In this document: positions 25,189 to 36,648 of the stretch, one piece after another
Layout of the letters: each line of letters begins with the position of its first letter
Numbering within the stretch: position 1 is the first letter of the stretch
DNA from: Azospirillum brasilense
GTDB lineage: Bacteria > Pseudomonadota > Alphaproteobacteria > Azospirillales > Azospirillaceae
Direction of reading: 5' to 3'
NCBI RefSeq assembly: GCF_003349955.1
Contig: NZ_QLKQ01000013.1
Coordinates: forward strand, 1-64,000
Length of the DNA stretch: 64,000 bases
Translations under genes and position numbers: made by a program
Notes under the pieces: generated by a model
Seen by the model: only the letters and a program-made list of their open reading frames with translations
Told to the model about the DNA's origin: nothing
The model's database searches: none

Positions 25189-26313
25189 ATGTCAAGTGAC
25201 GCTGCGATGACGGGGGCGATGACGGGGCGTGGGCAGAAGGTCCGTCTGCGCGCCTTGTCGGGCCTGGGGAACAAGGGGCCGGCCTGCTTCCTGGCGATGA
25301 TTGGCGGGGCGCGGCTGCTGCTCGACCTCGGCGAGGGGCCGGACGCCGGGCGCCTGCCGCCGCTGAGCGGGGCGGGGCGGGTGGACGCCATCCTGGTCAC
25401 CCACACCCACGGCGACCACGCCGGCGCTCTGGGCCTGCGCCACCGGGTCGGCAACCCGCCGGTCTACGCCACGCCGCTGGCCGCCCGCCTCCTGCCGCCG
25501 ACCGTCGCGGCCCTGCCGCTGCCGGTGCGCGGAACGGTGGAAATCCAGGGCGTTCCGGTGACCACCGGGCGGTCCGGCCACGCGCCGGGCGGGGTGTGGA
25601 TTCATCTGGGCACGGAGGACGGCGGAATTCTCTACATGGGCGACCATTCCGACGAATCGGCCCTGTTCCCCTTCGACCCGCCGCCGCCGGCGCGGCGGGT
25701 GATCCTCGACGCCTCCTATGGCCTGGACGACACCCCGCAGGCCGAGCGGCTGGCCGCGCTGGAGCCCTTCCTTCACGCGGGCGGTGCGCTGTTCCCGGTG
25801 GCGGCGGACGGGCGCGGGCCGGAAATGGCCCTGTGGGCGCTGGATCATGGCGTCGTCCCGGCGATCGACGACGCCCACCGCGCCGCCATCGCCCACCTGC
25901 TGGCGGAGGCCGACACCGCCCTGCGCCCCGGAGCGGAGGAACGGCTGCGCCGGCTGCTCGACCGCGCCAAGGAACCGGGCGACCCGCGCGATGTCACCTT
26001 CGCCGCCGGCCCCAACGCCACCAGCGGCACCGCCGCCGAACTGGTGGAGCGCTGGGCGGGGGCGGATGGGCCGGACATCGTCTTCACCGGCTACCTCGCC
26101 GCGGGCGCGCCGTCGCGGACGCTGGTCGATGCCGGCCGGGCGCGGTATCTGCGCTGGAACGTCCATCCGACGCTGCGGCAGTTGACGGCGCTGATCGCAA
26201 CGACCGGGGCGGAGCACGTGCTGCCCGCCTTCGGCGACATCCGGCACCGGGAGGGCTGGCGGTCCGCCTTCGCCCCGGCAATCCTGGAGGGGCTGGACGC
26301 TCCGGAGGGCTGA
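25189..26313 (+). CDS. MBL-fold metal-dependent hydrolase
   Basis: 374 residues if ATG 25189 is used; GTG at 25171 and a later ATG are alternatives and none has a strong SD. Metallo-beta-lactamase motifs: LLLDLGEG, THTHGDHAGAL (metal ligands, about residues 71-81), GRSGHAPGGVW, YMGDHSDES and the late histidine in GDIRHREGW. This resembles the RNase Z/ElaC or cyclic-di-nucleotide-type hydrolase folds, but the substrate cannot be told. The C-terminal 150 residues are variable. The gene is divergent from the ABC ATPase gene and is followed 63 bases later by the antiporter. Confidence 0.75.
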   Translation: MSSDAAMTGAMTGRGQKVRLRALSGLGNKGPACFLAMIGGARLLLDLGEGPDAGRLPPLSGAGRVDAILVTHTHGDHAGALGLRHRVGNPPVYATPLAARLLPPTVAALPLPVRGTVEIQGVPVTTGRSGHAPGGVWIHLGTEDGGILYMGDHSDESALFPFDPPPPARRVILDASYGLDDTPQAERLAALEPFLHAGGALFPVAADGRGPEMALWALDHGVVPAIDDAHRAAIAHLLAEADTALRPGAEERLRRLLDRAKEPGDPRDVTFAAGPNATSGTAAELVERWAGADGPDIVFTGYLAAGAPSRTLVDAGRARYLRWNVHPTLRQLTALIATTGAEHVLPAFGDIRHREGWRSAFAPAILEGLDAPEG

Positions 26314-26376
26314 CGCGCGAGAGGATCGCCGCGGGCGCCCTGTTGGCATGGCTTGTCCCTTTGCCGACGGCTGTTC

Positions 26377-27624
26377 ATGGGCACCTTCGAGTTGTTGTCC
26401 CTCCTGCTGACCCTGGCGGCGCTGTTCAGCTTCGCCAGCCGCGGCCTGCTTGGCCTGCCGGCGACGGCGGGGGTGTTCCTGCTGGCCTTCGGCTTCGCCT
26501 TCGCGACGGCGGTGGTCGGGACGCTGGTCCCGGCCATCGACATCCGCGCTTGGGAGGAGCGGCTGGTGACCAGCGCCCACCTGCCCGAAGCGCTGCTGGA
26601 AGGGGTGCTGGCCTTCCTGCTGTTCGCCGGGGCGGTGGAGCAGGACAGCGGCACGCTGTGGCGGCGGCGCTGGGCGGTGGCGCTGCTGGCGACGCTGGGC
26701 GTGGTGATCTCCACGGGCGTCATGGGCACCGGCATGTGGCTGGTCTTCGACGCCATGGGCCAGCCGGTGCCGCTGATCTGGTGTCTGGTGCTGGGGGCGG
26801 CGCTGGCGCCGACCGACCCGGTGGCGGTGCTGGCCGTGCTGCGCAAGGCGCCGCTGCCGGAAGGGCTGCGCACCGCCATCGCGGGGGAGAGCCTGTTCAA
26901 CGACGGCATGGGGGTGGTGCTGTTCGCTCTGCTGCTTGGGCTGGCCACCGGGACCGACACCGATGTGACGGTGCTGGGCGTGGCCTGGGACATCGTGAAG
27001 GAGGCGGGCGGCGGGGCCTTGCTCGGCTTGGCGACCGGCTCCCTGGCCTTCTGGGCGAAGAGCCGGGCGGACGATCCGGCGGTGGAGCTGTCGATCTCGC
27101 TCGCCCTGGCGGCGGCGACCTACAGCCTCGCCCAGCGGCTCGGCCTGTCCGGCCCGATCGCGGTCGTGGTGGCGGGGCTGCTGATCGGCAACACCGCCAA
27201 GCACCACGTCTCGTCGGAGCGGACGGGCTTCATCATGAAGGCCTTCTGGTCGATGGTCGACGCCATCCTGAACGCCATCCTGTTCATGCTGGTCGGGCTG
27301 GAGGCCGCGGTGGTGCTGTCCTGGCAGGCGCCGGTGATGGCCGCGGCGTTCCTGGCGCCTCTGCTGGCGCTGGTGGCCCGGCTGGCGAGCGTTCTGCCCG
27401 TGGTCGCCGTCCATCTGCGCAGCCAGCGCAAGGCGGCGGCGACCGCCGTCCTGACCTGGGGCGGGGTGCGCGGCGGCATCGCGGTGGCGCTGGTCCTGTC
27501 GCTGCCCGACAACCCGCACCGCGACCTGCTGCTGGTCGCCTGCTACGCCGTCGTCGCCTTCACCATCATCGCGCAGAGCCTGACGCTCGGCCGGCTGGCC
27601 CGGCGCCTGTTTCCCGAGGTCTGA
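26377..27624 (+). CDS. CPA1-family Na+/H+ antiporter (NhaP/YjcE type)
   Basis: 415 residues with about twelve membrane helices. The family motif ALAPTDPVAVLAVL (about 145-160) and GESLFNDG (about 170-177, the ion-binding Asp) are present. A late GGVRGGIAVALVLSLP segment (about 368-383) is the conserved antiporter helix. These proteins exchange Na+ or K+ for H+ across the inner membrane. There is no long cytoplasmic TrkA-type tail. It forms a possible unit with the MBL gene. The SD is weak. Confidence 0.88.
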   Translation: MGTFELLSLLLTLAALFSFASRGLLGLPATAGVFLLAFGFAFATAVVGTLVPAIDIRAWEERLVTSAHLPEALLEGVLAFLLFAGAVEQDSGTLWRRRWAVALLATLGVVISTGVMGTGMWLVFDAMGQPVPLIWCLVLGAALAPTDPVAVLAVLRKAPLPEGLRTAIAGESLFNDGMGVVLFALLLGLATGTDTDVTVLGVAWDIVKEAGGGALLGLATGSLAFWAKSRADDPAVELSISLALAAATYSLAQRLGLSGPIAVVVAGLLIGNTAKHHVSSERTGFIMKAFWSMVDAILNAILFMLVGLEAAVVLSWQAPVMAAAFLAPLLALVARLASVLPVVAVHLRSQRKAAATAVLTWGGVRGGIAVALVLSLPDNPHRDLLLVACYAVVAFTIIAQSLTLGRLARRLFPEV

Positions 27625-27754
27625 TGGGGAAACTCCGCGCAGGACAGGAATGCGCAGAATGGCCTTTCCTGTGGAAAGCATCCCATTATCTACTGATGCC
27701 AATCAGGCAATCGCCTTTATCAACGTACAATTTTTGTTGTTTTGGAGTGCCGGG

Positions 27755-28990
27755 ATGACGGACACGACTCTGGGCCGGGCGGCGGGTTCGGCCACGCTGC
27801 TGCCGGGAATCGACTGGCGGGTGGTCACCGTGGCGCTGCTCGCCCTGGTGGGCGGCGGCCTGTGGATCGGCGACGCCGTGTCGGGGCGGCAGGCGGCGCT
27901 CTATCTGGTGGGCGGCGCCATGGGCCTCGTGCTTTATCACGCGCTGTTCGGCTTCACCTCCGCCTTCCGCGTCTTCATCGCGGACCGGCGCGGGGCGGGG
28001 CTGCGGGCGCAGATGGTCATGCTGGCCGTGGCCTGCGCGCTGTTCTTCCCGGTGCTGGCCGCCGGGACGCTGTTCGGCACGCCGGTGAAGGGGCTGGTGT
28101 CGCCGGTCGGCCTGTCGGTGGTGGCCGGCGCCTTCCTGTTCGGCATCGGCATGCAGCTCGGCGGCGGCTGCGCCTCGGGCACGCTGTTCACGGTGGGCGG
28201 CGGCAGCACGCGCATGGTCGTGACGCTGGCCTTCTTCATCGTCGGCTCGGTGCTGGGCGCCTATCACCTGCCCTGGTGGCAGGCGCAATGGACCGCCGCC
28301 CCGGTGTCGGTGGTCGCGGCCTGGGGCTGGCCGGTGGCGCTGGCGGTGAACCTCGCCATCTTCGCCGCGGTCTATGCCGGCACCCTCGCGCTGGAGAAGC
28401 GGCGCCACGGCCGCCTGATCGAAGGCGCCCCGGCGAAGACCGAAGGGCTGCGGCGCTTCCTGCGCGGTCCCTGGCCGCTGGTCTGGGGCGCGGTCGCGCT
28501 GGCCGTGCTGAACTTCGCGACGCTGGCGCTGGCCGGGCGTCCGTGGGGCATCACCTCGGCCTTCGCGCTGTGGGGCAGCAAGGGGCTGGCCGCGCTGGGC
28601 GTTGACGTCGCCTCCTGGCCCTTCTGGCAGGCGCCGGCCCAGGCCAGGGCGTTGCAGGAGAGCGTGCTGGCCGACGTCACCTCGGTGATGGACTTTGGCA
28701 TCATCCTGGGCGCTCTGCTCGCCGCCGGGCTGGCCGGCAAGTTCGCGCCGGTGTGGACACTGCCGCTGCGGTCGCTGGTGGCGGCGGTGGTCGGCGGGCT
28801 TCTGCTCGGCTACGGCTCGCGCCTCGCCTATGGCTGCAACATCGGCGCCTATTTCAGCGGCATCGCCTCGGGCAGCCTGCACGGCTGGGTGTGGATCGTC
28901 GCGGCGCTGGCCGGCAACTATCTGGGCACCGCCCTGCGCCCGTATTTCGGCCTGGAGGTCGAGCGCACGCCGCGCCAAACCGCCTGCTGA
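27755..28990 (+). CDS. YeeE/YedE (TsuA-like) sulfur-compound transporter
   Basis: 411 residues from ATG 27755, with GGAG 7-10 bases upstream; a longer frame starts at 27650. About ten to eleven helices. Cys-containing signatures GGGCASGTLFTVGGGS (about residues 143-158) and YGCNIGAYFSG (about 364-374) match the YeeE family. In bacterial TsuA such Cys residues relay thiosulfate through the membrane. A soluble insert (EKRRHGRLIEGAPAKTEG) splits the two repeats. The upstream leader has an AT-rich, T-run-containing stretch (27715-27742), probably the promoter. Confidence 0.88.
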   Translation: MTDTTLGRAAGSATLLPGIDWRVVTVALLALVGGGLWIGDAVSGRQAALYLVGGAMGLVLYHALFGFTSAFRVFIADRRGAGLRAQMVMLAVACALFFPVLAAGTLFGTPVKGLVSPVGLSVVAGAFLFGIGMQLGGGCASGTLFTVGGGSTRMVVTLAFFIVGSVLGAYHLPWWQAQWTAAPVSVVAAWGWPVALAVNLAIFAAVYAGTLALEKRRHGRLIEGAPAKTEGLRRFLRGPWPLVWGAVALAVLNFATLALAGRPWGITSAFALWGSKGLAALGVDVASWPFWQAPAQARALQESVLADVTSVMDFGIILGALLAAGLAGKFAPVWTLPLRSLVAAVVGGLLLGYGSRLAYGCNIGAYFSGIASGSLHGWVWIVAALAGNYLGTALRPYFGLEVERTPRQTAC

Positions 28991-29024
28991 GCGACCGCCT
29001 GCTGAACGGCGGCCTGCCGAGCGG

Positions 29025-31192
<2,168 letters not shown>

Positions 31193-31199
31193 GGACCGG

Positions 31200-32051
31200 A
31201 TGGAGTCGCAACTGACCCAGATCGCGGCGAACCGCTGCTTCGGCGGCTGGCACAAGCGCTACCGGCACCGCTCCGCGGTGCTGGACTGCGACATGGTGTT
31301 CGCCGTCTATCTGCCGCCGCAGGCCGAATCGGGTAAAGTGCCGGTGTTCTACTGGCTGTCCGGCCTGACCTGCACGGACGAGAACTTCATGCAGAAGGCC
31401 GGCGCCATGCGGATGGCGGCGGAACTCGGCATCGCCATCGTGGCGCCGGACACCAGCCCGCGCGGCCCCGACGTGCCCGGCGACCCGGACGGCGCCTGGG
31501 ACTTCGGGCTGGGCGCCGGCTTCTACGTCAACGCGACGCGGGAGCCCTGGGCGAAGCACTACCGCATGCACGACTATGTGGTGCGGGAACTGCCGGCGCT
31601 GGTCGAGGCGGAGCTGCCGGTGACCGACCGGCGCTCCATCTCCGGCCATTCCATGGGCGGGCACGGCGCGCTCGTCTGCGCGCTGCGCAACCCCGGCCGC
31701 TACCGCGCCGTGTCGGCCTTCGCGCCGATCGGCAACCCGGCCAGCGTGCCCTGGGGCGAGAAGGCGTTCGAGCGCTTCTTCGGCACCGACTACGCGGCGT
31801 GGCTGGAGTGGGACAGCTGCGCCCTGCTGGGCCGCGCCACCGAGAAACTGCCGATCCTGGTGGACCAGGGCGACGCCGACAGTTTCCTGGAGAAGCAGCT
31901 GAAGCCGGAAAACCTGCAGCGGGCGGCGGAGGCGGCGGGCCACCCGCTGACCCTGCGGATGCAGCCGGGCTACGACCACAGCTACTTCTTCATCGCCAGC
32001 TTCATCGACGACCATCTGCGCCACCACGCGGCGGCGCTGCTGGCGGACTGA
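31200..32051 (+). CDS. fghA: S-formylglutathione hydrolase
   Basis: 283 residues of the esterase D family. The nucleophile motif is [10 protein letters not shown] (Ser about residue 148). An N-terminal [19 protein letters not shown] segment precedes the family's [14 protein letters not shown] loop, and His is in [18 protein letters not shown] near the end. It hydrolyses S-formylglutathione to formate and glutathione, completing the detoxification started by FrmA. It begins just after frmA, with GAGGACCGG between them serving as the ribosome site. Confidence 0.96.
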   Translation: MESQLTQIAANRCFGGWHKRYRHRSAVLDCDMVFAVYLPPQAESGKVPVFYWLSGLTCTDENFMQKAGAMRMAAELGIAIVAPDTSPRGPDVPGDPDGAWDFGLGAGFYVNATREPWAKHYRMHDYVVRELPALVEAELPVTDRRSISGHSMGGHGALVCALRNPGRYRAVSAFAPIGNPASVPWGEKAFERFFGTDYAAWLEWDSCALLGRATEKLPILVDQGDADSFLEKQLKPENLQRAAEAAGHPLTLRMQPGYDHSYFFIASFIDDHLRHHAAALLAD

Positions 32052-32176
32052 CGCGTTTCGTCCGCACAGACGGTCCGGAATGGGCCGTATGTGCGGACGG
32101 GACACCCATTCGTGTCGACAAGCCTCCTACCCAAAGGCATGATTTCGTTACGACGCGAAATAATTGGGAGGTTGTC

Positions 32177-33163
32177 GTGAAGTTCATGTCCAAGACCCGC
32201 CGTCTGGCTTTCGCCGCCGTGGCGGGCGCGGTCGCCATCGGCGCCACCGTCGCCGTGGCGCAGACCCCGGCCTTCTTCCGCATCGGCACGGGCGGCACCG
32301 CCGGCACCTACTATCCGGTGGGCGGGCTGATTGCCAACGTCATCTCCGGAACCAACGGCGGCGTGCCCGGTCTGGTCGCCACCGCTGTGGCCTCCAACGG
32401 CTCCGTCGCCAACATCAACGCGATCAACGGCGGCTCCTCCGAGTCGGGCTTCTCGCAGTCGGACGTCGCCTATTGGGCCCACACCGGGACCGGCCTGTTC
32501 GAGGGCAAGGGCAAGGTGGAGGACCTGCGCGTCATCGCCACGCTCTACCCGGAAACCATCCATCTGGTCGCCCGCAAGGACGCCAACATCAAGTCGGTCG
32601 CCGACCTGAAGGGCAAGCGGGTGTCGCTGGACGAGCCGGGCTCGGGCACGCTGGTCGACGCGCGCATCGTGCTCGGCGCCTTCGGCCTGACCGAGAAGGA
32701 CGTGAAGGCGGAGTATCTGAAGCCGGGTCCGGCGGGCGACCGCCTGCGCGACGGCGCTCTGGACGCCTATTTCTTCGTCGGCGGCTACCCGACCGGCGCC
32801 ATTTCCGAACTCGCGACCTCGTCGGGCATCTCGCTGGTTCCGATCACCGGGCCGGAAATCGACAAGATGTTGGGCCAGTACCAGTTCTTCGCCAAGGACA
32901 CCGTTCCGGCCAACACCTACAAGGACGTGCCGGAGACCAACACCATCTCCGTCAACGCCCAGTGGCTGACCAGTGCCAAGCAGCCCGATGACCTCGTCTA
33001 CGACATCGTCAAGACGCTCTACAACGAGAAGAGCCGCGCCGCGCTCGACGCCGGCCACGCCAAGGGCAAGCTCGTCACGCTGAAGAACGCCACCTCGGGC
33101 CTCGGCATCCCGCTGCATCCGGGCGCGGAGAAGTTCTACAAGGAACAGGGCGTCCTGAAGTAA
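32177..33163 (+). CDS. TAXI-family TRAP transporter substrate-binding protein
   Basis: 328 residues from GTG 32177, chosen because GGGAGG lies 5 bases upstream; an in-frame ATG follows 9 bases later. The signal peptide runs to about residue 28. The mature protein starts FFRIGTGGTAGTYYPVGGLIANVI, the TAXI signature. Ligand-binding segments GGSSESGFSQSDVAYWA, SLDEPGSGTLVDAR and YFFVGGYPTG follow. The characterised Thermus TAXI protein binds glutamate or glutamine; other ligands are known or likely. It precedes the fused permease with a repeat-filled 236-base spacer. Confidence 0.93.
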   Translation: MKFMSKTRRLAFAAVAGAVAIGATVAVAQTPAFFRIGTGGTAGTYYPVGGLIANVISGTNGGVPGLVATAVASNGSVANINAINGGSSESGFSQSDVAYWAHTGTGLFEGKGKVEDLRVIATLYPETIHLVARKDANIKSVADLKGKRVSLDEPGSGTLVDARIVLGAFGLTEKDVKAEYLKPGPAGDRLRDGALDAYFFVGGYPTGAISELATSSGISLVPITGPEIDKMLGQYQFFAKDTVPANTYKDVPETNTISVNAQWLTSAKQPDDLVYDIVKTLYNEKSRAALDAGHAKGKLVTLKNATSGLGIPLHPGAEKFYKEQGVLK

Positions 33164-33208
33164 GACGCACCTTCCTTGCTTTTTCTCATGCCGCATCCGA
33201 CCAGTAAA

Positions 33209-33388
33209 ACCCTCTCCCCTCCGCTCACGCGCAAACTTCGTTTGCGCTGACGCGACAGGCGGACCTTCGGTCCGCCGAAAGCGGGGAGAGGGTGGCCCGA
33301 AGGGCCGGTGAGGGGGATGCGCTTCTGCCGAACTTTCCGACACGCGCAACCCCCTCACCCTGACCCTCTCCCCAGAGGGGAGAGGGGA
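33209..33388. repeat. REP/BIME-like intergenic element with nested hairpins
   Basis: Outer inverted repeat ACCCTCTCCCC...GGGGAGAGGGT encloses two perfect small hairpins, GCGCAAAC-TTC-GTTTGCGC and GGCGGACC-TTC-GGTCCGCC. A second block (GGCCCGAAGGGCC and CCCTCACCCTGACCCTCTCCCC) extends to 33388. It sits between the binding-protein gene and the permease gene of one TRAP system and may damp or stabilise mRNA there. Confidence 0.75.
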
Positions 33389-33399
33389 ATGGAGCATCC

Positions 33400-35475
33400 A
33401 TGACCGATACCCCTCGCGACCCGCCGCCCGACATCCGGCTGGAGTCCGCGTCCATGGAACTCGACGAGGCCAAGGCGCGGGAGCTGGAGGAGAAGTTCGA
33501 CTCCGAGATCCGCTTCCGGCCGCTGTCGCCGCTGGCCGGGCATCTGGTCGGCGGCCTGCTGATCATTCTGTCGCTGTTCCACTACTACACCGCGGGGTTC
33601 GGCCTGCTGGGGGAGATGGAGCATCGCGGCATCCATCTGTCCTTCGTGCTGGGCCTCGTCTTCCTGGTCTTCCCCTTCACCAAGCGCGGCTACGGCGAGC
33701 CGGTGATGGGCACGCTGCTGCGCCCGCTCGGCATCGGCCTGCAGGACTGGGCGCTGGCCATCGGCGCGGTGGTCGCGGTGATGCACGTCCCGCTGATCCC
33801 GCTCGACGACCTGGCCTTTCGCGTCGGCAACCCGACCACCACCGACGTCATCCTCGGCTCTGTCCTGATCATCGTGCTGCTGGAGGCGACCCGCCGGTCG
33901 GTCGGCTGGCCGCTGCCGATCATCGCGTCGATCTTCATGCTCTACGCGATCTGGGGACCGCAGATGCCCGGGCTGCTGAAGCATCCCGGCGCCACGGTGT
34001 CGCAGCTCGTCGACCACCTGTACCTGACGACGCAGGGCATTTACGGCATCGCGCTCGGCGTGGTGGCGACCTACGTCTTCCACTTCGTGCTGTTCGGTGT
34101 CTTCGCCACGCGCATCGGCCTGGGTCAGCTCTTCCTCGACTGCGCGGCCTGGGTGGCCGGGCGCTACGCCGGCGGTCCCGCGAAGGTCGCCATCTTCGGC
34201 TCGGCGCTGTTCGGCATGATCTCCGGCTCCTCGGTCGCCAACACGGTGACGGTGGGCTCGCTGACCATCCCGGCGATGAAGCGGCTGGGCTACAAGCCGC
34301 ATTTCGCCGCCGCCGTGGAGTCGACGGCCTCGACCGGCGGGCAGATCACCCCGCCGATCATGGGCGCGGCCGCCTTCCTGATGATCGAGTTCCTGGGGCT
34401 GCCCTACACGACCATCATCCTGGCGGCCATCGTTCCGGCCTTCATGCATTTCTTCGGCGTGCTGGTGCAGGTGCATCTGGAGGCCAAGCGCAACGGCCTG
34501 CGCGGCCTGCGCCCGGACGAGATGCCCGACCTGAAGGAGGCCTTCCGCCGCGACTGGCCGACGGTCATCCCGCTGGTGGTGCTGATCGGCATCCTGATCG
34601 CCGGCTACACCCCCTATCTGGCGGCCTTCTGGGGCATCACCCTGTGCATCGCGGTCGGCCTGCTGAACCCGCGCAAACGCATGACCATCCGGGAGGTTCT
34701 GGACGGGCTGCGCGACGGCGCCAAATACGCGCTGGCGGTCGGCGCCGCCGCCGCGTCCGTGGGCATCATCGTCGGCGTGGTCACGCTGACCGGCGTCGGC
34801 TTCAAGATCTCCTACATCGTCACCTCCACCGCCGGTGAGATGGCCGGGGTACTCGGCGCCTTCCTGCCGGCTTGGCTGGCCGACGTGAAGGGGCTGACGC
34901 TGCTGTTCACCCTGGTCATGACGGGCATCGTCTGCATCCTGATGGGCTGCGGCATCCCGACGACGGCCAACTACATCATCATGGCGACCATCGCCGCCCC
35001 GGCGCTGGGGCTGCTCGGGGTGGCGCCGATCGTCGCGCATTTCTTCGTCTTCTATTACGGTGTGCTGGCCGACATCACGCCGCCGGTGGCGCTGGCCGCC
35101 TACGCGGCGGCGGGCATGGCGGGGGCCGACCCCTTCAAGACCGGCAACACCGCCTTCCGGCTGGGTCTGGCGAAGGCGCTGGTGCCCTTCGTCTTCGTCT
35201 TCTCGCCGTCGCTGCTGCTGGTGGCGCCCGGCTTCACCTGGCCGGACTTCCTCATCGCCTTCTTCGGCTGCATCGTCGGCATCGTCTGTCTGGGCGCCAC
35301 CCTGACCGGCTGGCTGCTGACCACCATGAAGACCTGGGAACGGGTGCTGCTGGGGCTGGCCGCCATCCTGCTGGTCGCGCCGGAGCTGTATTCGTCGCTG
35401 TTGGGGCTGGCGCTGATCGTGCCCGTCCTGCTCCGCCAGAAGTCGGCCCGCCGCCTGACGCCCGAGCCCGCCTGA
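33400..35475 (+). CDS. TRAP transporter fused permease (4TM-12TM), TAXI type
   Basis: 691 residues. A hydrophilic N-terminus of about 45 residues precedes roughly 16-18 helices, corresponding to a fused DctQ (first four) and DctM (rest). DctM motifs: FGSALFGMISGSSVANTVTVGSLTIPAMKRLGY (about 265-300) and GCGIPTTANYIIMATIAAPAL (about 510-530). Fused permeases of this kind pair with TAXI binding proteins. It is followed 33 bases later by the DUF1611 gene, implying an operon. Confidence 0.95.
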   Translation: MTDTPRDPPPDIRLESASMELDEAKARELEEKFDSEIRFRPLSPLAGHLVGGLLIILSLFHYYTAGFGLLGEMEHRGIHLSFVLGLVFLVFPFTKRGYGEPVMGTLLRPLGIGLQDWALAIGAVVAVMHVPLIPLDDLAFRVGNPTTTDVILGSVLIIVLLEATRRSVGWPLPIIASIFMLYAIWGPQMPGLLKHPGATVSQLVDHLYLTTQGIYGIALGVVATYVFHFVLFGVFATRIGLGQLFLDCAAWVAGRYAGGPAKVAIFGSALFGMISGSSVANTVTVGSLTIPAMKRLGYKPHFAAAVESTASTGGQITPPIMGAAAFLMIEFLGLPYTTIILAAIVPAFMHFFGVLVQVHLEAKRNGLRGLRPDEMPDLKEAFRRDWPTVIPLVVLIGILIAGYTPYLAAFWGITLCIAVGLLNPRKRMTIREVLDGLRDGAKYALAVGAAAASVGIIVGVVTLTGVGFKISYIVTSTAGEMAGVLGAFLPAWLADVKGLTLLFTLVMTGIVCILMGCGIPTTANYIIMATIAAPALGLLGVAPIVAHFFVFYYGVLADITPPVALAAYAAAGMAGADPFKTGNTAFRLGLAKALVPFVFVFSPSLLLVAPGFTWPDFLIAFFGCIVGIVCLGATLTGWLLTTMKTWERVLLGLAAILLVAPELYSSLLGLALIVPVLLRQKSARRLTPEPA

Positions 35476-35508
35476 AGAACAACCGGTCTCTTCGAGAGGA
35501 CCCGACAA

Positions 35509-36522
35509 ATGAACATTCCCCATCCCTACCTGATGTTCCTCGGCGACGTTCAGGACCAGCTCGGCGCCAAGACCGCGCAGGGCATCGTGGACTGGCGGCC
35601 CGACTGGTGCCTCGGCCAGATCCGGCTGGACGGCTGCAAGGCCGACCTCGGCATCCCCGACATGACCATCGCGGAGGCGGCAGGGCAGGGCGCCCGCACG
35701 CTGGTGGTCGGCGTGGTCAACGCCGGTGGCGTCCTGCCGGAGCATTGGACGAGCGTCATCGTCCAGGCCATCGAGTCCGGCATGGACGTGGCGAGCGGCC
35801 TGCACACCCGGTTGGAGAGCATCCCGGCCATCGCCGAGGCGGCGGCGCGCCACGGTCGCCAGCTCTTCAACGTACGCCATTCCGACCAGAGCTTCGCCAC
35901 CGGCAAGGGCACCAAGCGGCCGGGCCGGCGGCTGCTGACGGTCGGCACCGACTGCTCCGTGGGCAAGAAGTACACGGCGCTGGCGCTTGAGAAGGAAATG
36001 CGCGCCCGTGGCATGGACGCCGATTTCCGGGCCACCGGCCAGACCGGCGTCTTCATCTCCGGGCGCGGGGTCGCCATCGACGCGGTGGTGGCGGACTTCA
36101 TCTCCGGCGCGGTGGAGTGGATCGCCCCGGCGGCCGATCCGGCCCACTGGGACCTGATCGAGGGGCAGGGCTCGCTCTACCACCCGTCCTTCGCGGGGGT
36201 GTCGCTGGGGCTGCTGCACGGCGCCCAGCCCGACGCCTTCGTCGTCTGCCACGAGCCGACCCGCAGCACCATGCGCGGCGTGCAGCACCCGCTGCCGTCG
36301 ATCCAGGAGGTCATCGACCTGACCATCCGCTGCGGGCAACTGACCAACCCTGGAATCCGCCCGGTCGGGATCGCCATCAACACCAAGGCCTATGGCGAGG
36401 ACGAGGCGCGCGCCTGTCTGGCGGCGGCGGCCAAGGCCCATGGCCTTCCGGCCAGTGATCCTATCCGGTTTGGCGTAGGCGAAATTGTTGACCGTCTGAC
36501 GGAAGAATTTGCCACTGAGTAA
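35509..36522 (+). CDS. DUF1611 family protein, DgcN-like
   Basis: 337 residues. An N-terminal Rossmann-like domain (residues 1-135) is followed by a P-loop-like sequence VGTDCSVGKKYTALAL (about 144-160), the family's best-conserved motif. After it come RATGQTGVFISGRGVAIDAVVADF and IEGQGSLYHPSF. DUF1611 proteins resemble Mur-ligase-type nucleotide binders. One member, DgcN, has been reported as a D-glutamate N-acetyltransferase in D-glutamate use. Immediate context with a TAXI transporter makes an amino-acid role plausible here, but that is inference. SD GAGAGGACC lies before the ATG. Confidence 0.8.
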   Translation: MNIPHPYLMFLGDVQDQLGAKTAQGIVDWRPDWCLGQIRLDGCKADLGIPDMTIAEAAGQGARTLVVGVVNAGGVLPEHWTSVIVQAIESGMDVASGLHTRLESIPAIAEAAARHGRQLFNVRHSDQSFATGKGTKRPGRRLLTVGTDCSVGKKYTALALEKEMRARGMDADFRATGQTGVFISGRGVAIDAVVADFISGAVEWIAPAADPAHWDLIEGQGSLYHPSFAGVSLGLLHGAQPDAFVVCHEPTRSTMRGVQHPLPSIQEVIDLTIRCGQLTNPGIRPVGIAINTKAYGEDEARACLAAAAKAHGLPASDPIRFGVGEIVDRLTEEFATE

Positions 36523-36547
36523 CGTTAATAGGGGATGATCATGGTGC

Positions 36548-36579
36548 CGATGGGCGGCACGAAGCACAGCCGCCCATCG
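36548..36579. terminator. Stem-loop after the DUF1611 gene
   Basis: A perfect 11-bp stem CGATGGGCGGC/GCCGCCCATCG with a 10-base loop lies 26 bases after the DUF1611 stop. No T-run follows (TCATAAGAAT), so it may be a weak terminator or an mRNA 3'-end protector. Confidence 0.5.
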
Positions 36580-36648
36580 TCATAAGAATGATCGCCCGCC
36601 ATCCCGTTCAGCCGAATTGGATCGCGGGTCCGGCCTCCCCACTTGGAC

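Noticed and set aside
33209..33388. Possible CRISPR-like array because of repeated short units
   Set aside because: The units are inverted hairpins of different lengths with no regular spacers of 25-40 bases. A REP/BIME-type element fits better.
33355..36567. 1070-codon minus-strand open frame antisense to the TRAP permease and DUF1611 genes
   Set aside because: The plus strand has the transporter and P-loop motifs. The minus frame is low-complexity.
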